5,403 nt of DNA from Desulfobacteraceae bacterium (GTDB taxonomy: Bacteria; Desulfobacterota; Desulfobacteria; Desulfobacterales; UBA11574), in assembly GCA_030671225.1 (NCBI GenBank), contig DAOVAE010000094.1, positions 1-5,403 on the forward strand, written 5' to 3'. Shown piece after piece: positions 4,695 through 5,403 of this stretch (positions are counted from its first letter, which is position 1; the number at the start of each line of letters is the position of its first letter). A model generated the notes under the pieces. That model was not told where the DNA came from. It searched no databases and saw nothing but the letters and a program-made list of their open reading frames with translations. The position numbers were made by a program, and so were the translations under genes.

Positions 4695-5403
4695 GTGAAA
4701 TCCCGTATTTGCAGGATAAAAGAACAGGGGTTTTCTTCCGGAAGCTGCCTGGTCGAAGTCGAAGGGAAACGCATACTGGCCTGCACGGCTACACTAAAAC
4801 ATGAAAACAACCAAACGTATCGACTTATTACCTCCATCCATCTATCACGCCCGGAAAACTACCTTTCCATTTATCAGTCGGGATGTAACTTTTCCTGCCG
4901 GAAATGCCATTCCTGGTATTTCAGCAAGATAAAAAGCGGTGCCTGGTACACGCCTGAGGAAATTCTAAAAGAGGCGATGATATATGAAAAATCGATTACC
5001 CTGATGGAACCTAGGGTCAAAGCAACAGCCTGGCATGCCCATGATACCTGCCGATGCTGCGGGAGTTGTGTACTTTACGGAAAACGGTCAAGTTCGTGCC
5101 CCGGCATCCTGAACCCTGAATCGATTGTACTTGGCCCACAAGGATTCGGCCCTGTGCGGAATATCGTAGCTTTTACCGGCGGTGACCTGACCTGCTGCCC
5201 CGAATTCTATGGAGAATGTGCGCACTTAATCCATAAGCATACCAGCCTCTGGGTATTGATCGAAACCAATGGGTACGGGCTTACTTCCCAAAATCTCGAT
5301 TATTTGCGCGATTGTGGTGTGGATGCCTTTTGGCTTGACATTAAAGCGTATAGCACCGACACGCACAAATGGCTTACCGGATGTTCCAATGAGGCGATTT
5401 TGA
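4695..5403 (+). CDS. Radical SAM enzyme, glycyl-radical-activase-like, 3' end beyond the window
   Basis: The family uses a [4Fe-4S] cluster to cleave S-adenosylmethionine to a 5'-deoxyadenosyl radical. The frame from GTG 4695 is open for 236 codons to the window edge. SIYQSGCNFSCRKCHSW carries the CxxxCxxC motif (Cys64, Cys68, Cys71). FTGGDL (160-165) is the GGE-like SAM-binding motif, and LIETNGYG (188-195) and WLDIKAY (213-219) fit later strands of pyruvate-formate-lyase-activating-enzyme relatives. Between these, C119-x2-C122-x2-C125-x9-C135-P, with an additional Cys121, looks like a second Fe-S cluster insert, as in many glycyl radical activases. No glycyl radical enzyme is in view, so the substrate is unknown. 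GTG is the only usual start after the in-frame TAA at 4632 and before the motif, although its ribosome binding site is poor. The spacer from the cyclase-like gene has no terminator, suggesting co-transcription. GC is higher here (58% at 5101-5160). Confidence 0.85.
   Translation, partial: MKSRICRIKEQGFSSGSCLVEVEGKRILACTATLKHENNQTYRLITSIHLSRPENYLSIYQSGCNFSCRKCHSWYFSKIKSGAWYTPEEILKEAMIYEKSITLMEPRVKATAWHAHDTCRCCGSCVLYGKRSSSCPGILNPESIVLGPQGFGPVRNIVAFTGGDLTCCPEFYGECAHLIHKHTSLWVLIETNGYGLTSQNLDYLRDCGVDAFWLDIKAYSTDTHKWLTGCSNEAIL

Noticed and set aside
1..5403. CRISPR array, tRNA or rRNA gene
   Set aside because: No regularly spaced repeats of CRISPR length, no cloverleaf-like sequence with a T-loop motif and no conserved rRNA stretch were seen on reading both strands.

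Overview
The window looks like chromosomal DNA from an anaerobic Desulfobacterota-type bacterium (Desulfobacterales is my best guess). The reasons are a palindromic intergenic repeat of the 'GACGGCTTCGTAAAAAGTCC' type, which I associate with those genomes, a radical SAM enzyme of the glycyl-radical-activase type, and moderately AT-rich DNA with AT-rich spacers. The taxon is an inference from memory of sequence style, not from a search.

Layout. Minus strand, right to left: a DUF1343/NamZ-family exo-N-acetylmuramidase-like protein (start about 1912, stop 737), then a 145-base spacer with a 7-bp-periodic AT-rich array and a hairpin-rich leader, then the first 197 codons of a ribonuclease HI (start 591) whose C-terminus lies beyond base 1. 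The RNase HI carries an unusual ~50-residue N-terminal domain. Plus strand, left to right: a large 777-residue protein (2320-4653) with a ~500-residue helical, lysine-rich N-terminal region of unknown family and a class III nucleotidyl cyclase-like domain. After only 41 bases comes the first 236 codons of a radical SAM enzyme (4695 to the window end) with an extra ferredoxin-like cysteine cluster.

The two gene pairs are divergent. The region between them (1913-2319) holds back-to-back candidate sigma70 promoters, a 10-bp inverted repeat at the predicted start of the NamZ-like transcript, and a ~166-bp MITE-like palindromic element ending 17 bases before the cyclase-like gene's start codon.

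The best candidate for something undescribed is the cyclase-like gene. Its two metal aspartates and the transition-state Asn/Arg are present, but both base-specificity positions are non-standard (Phe and Ile by my alignment), and its N-terminal region matches no sensor domain I know. It is probably co-transcribed with the radical SAM gene, but nothing in the sequence ties the two biochemically. No tRNA, rRNA, CRISPR array or complete transposase gene is visible.
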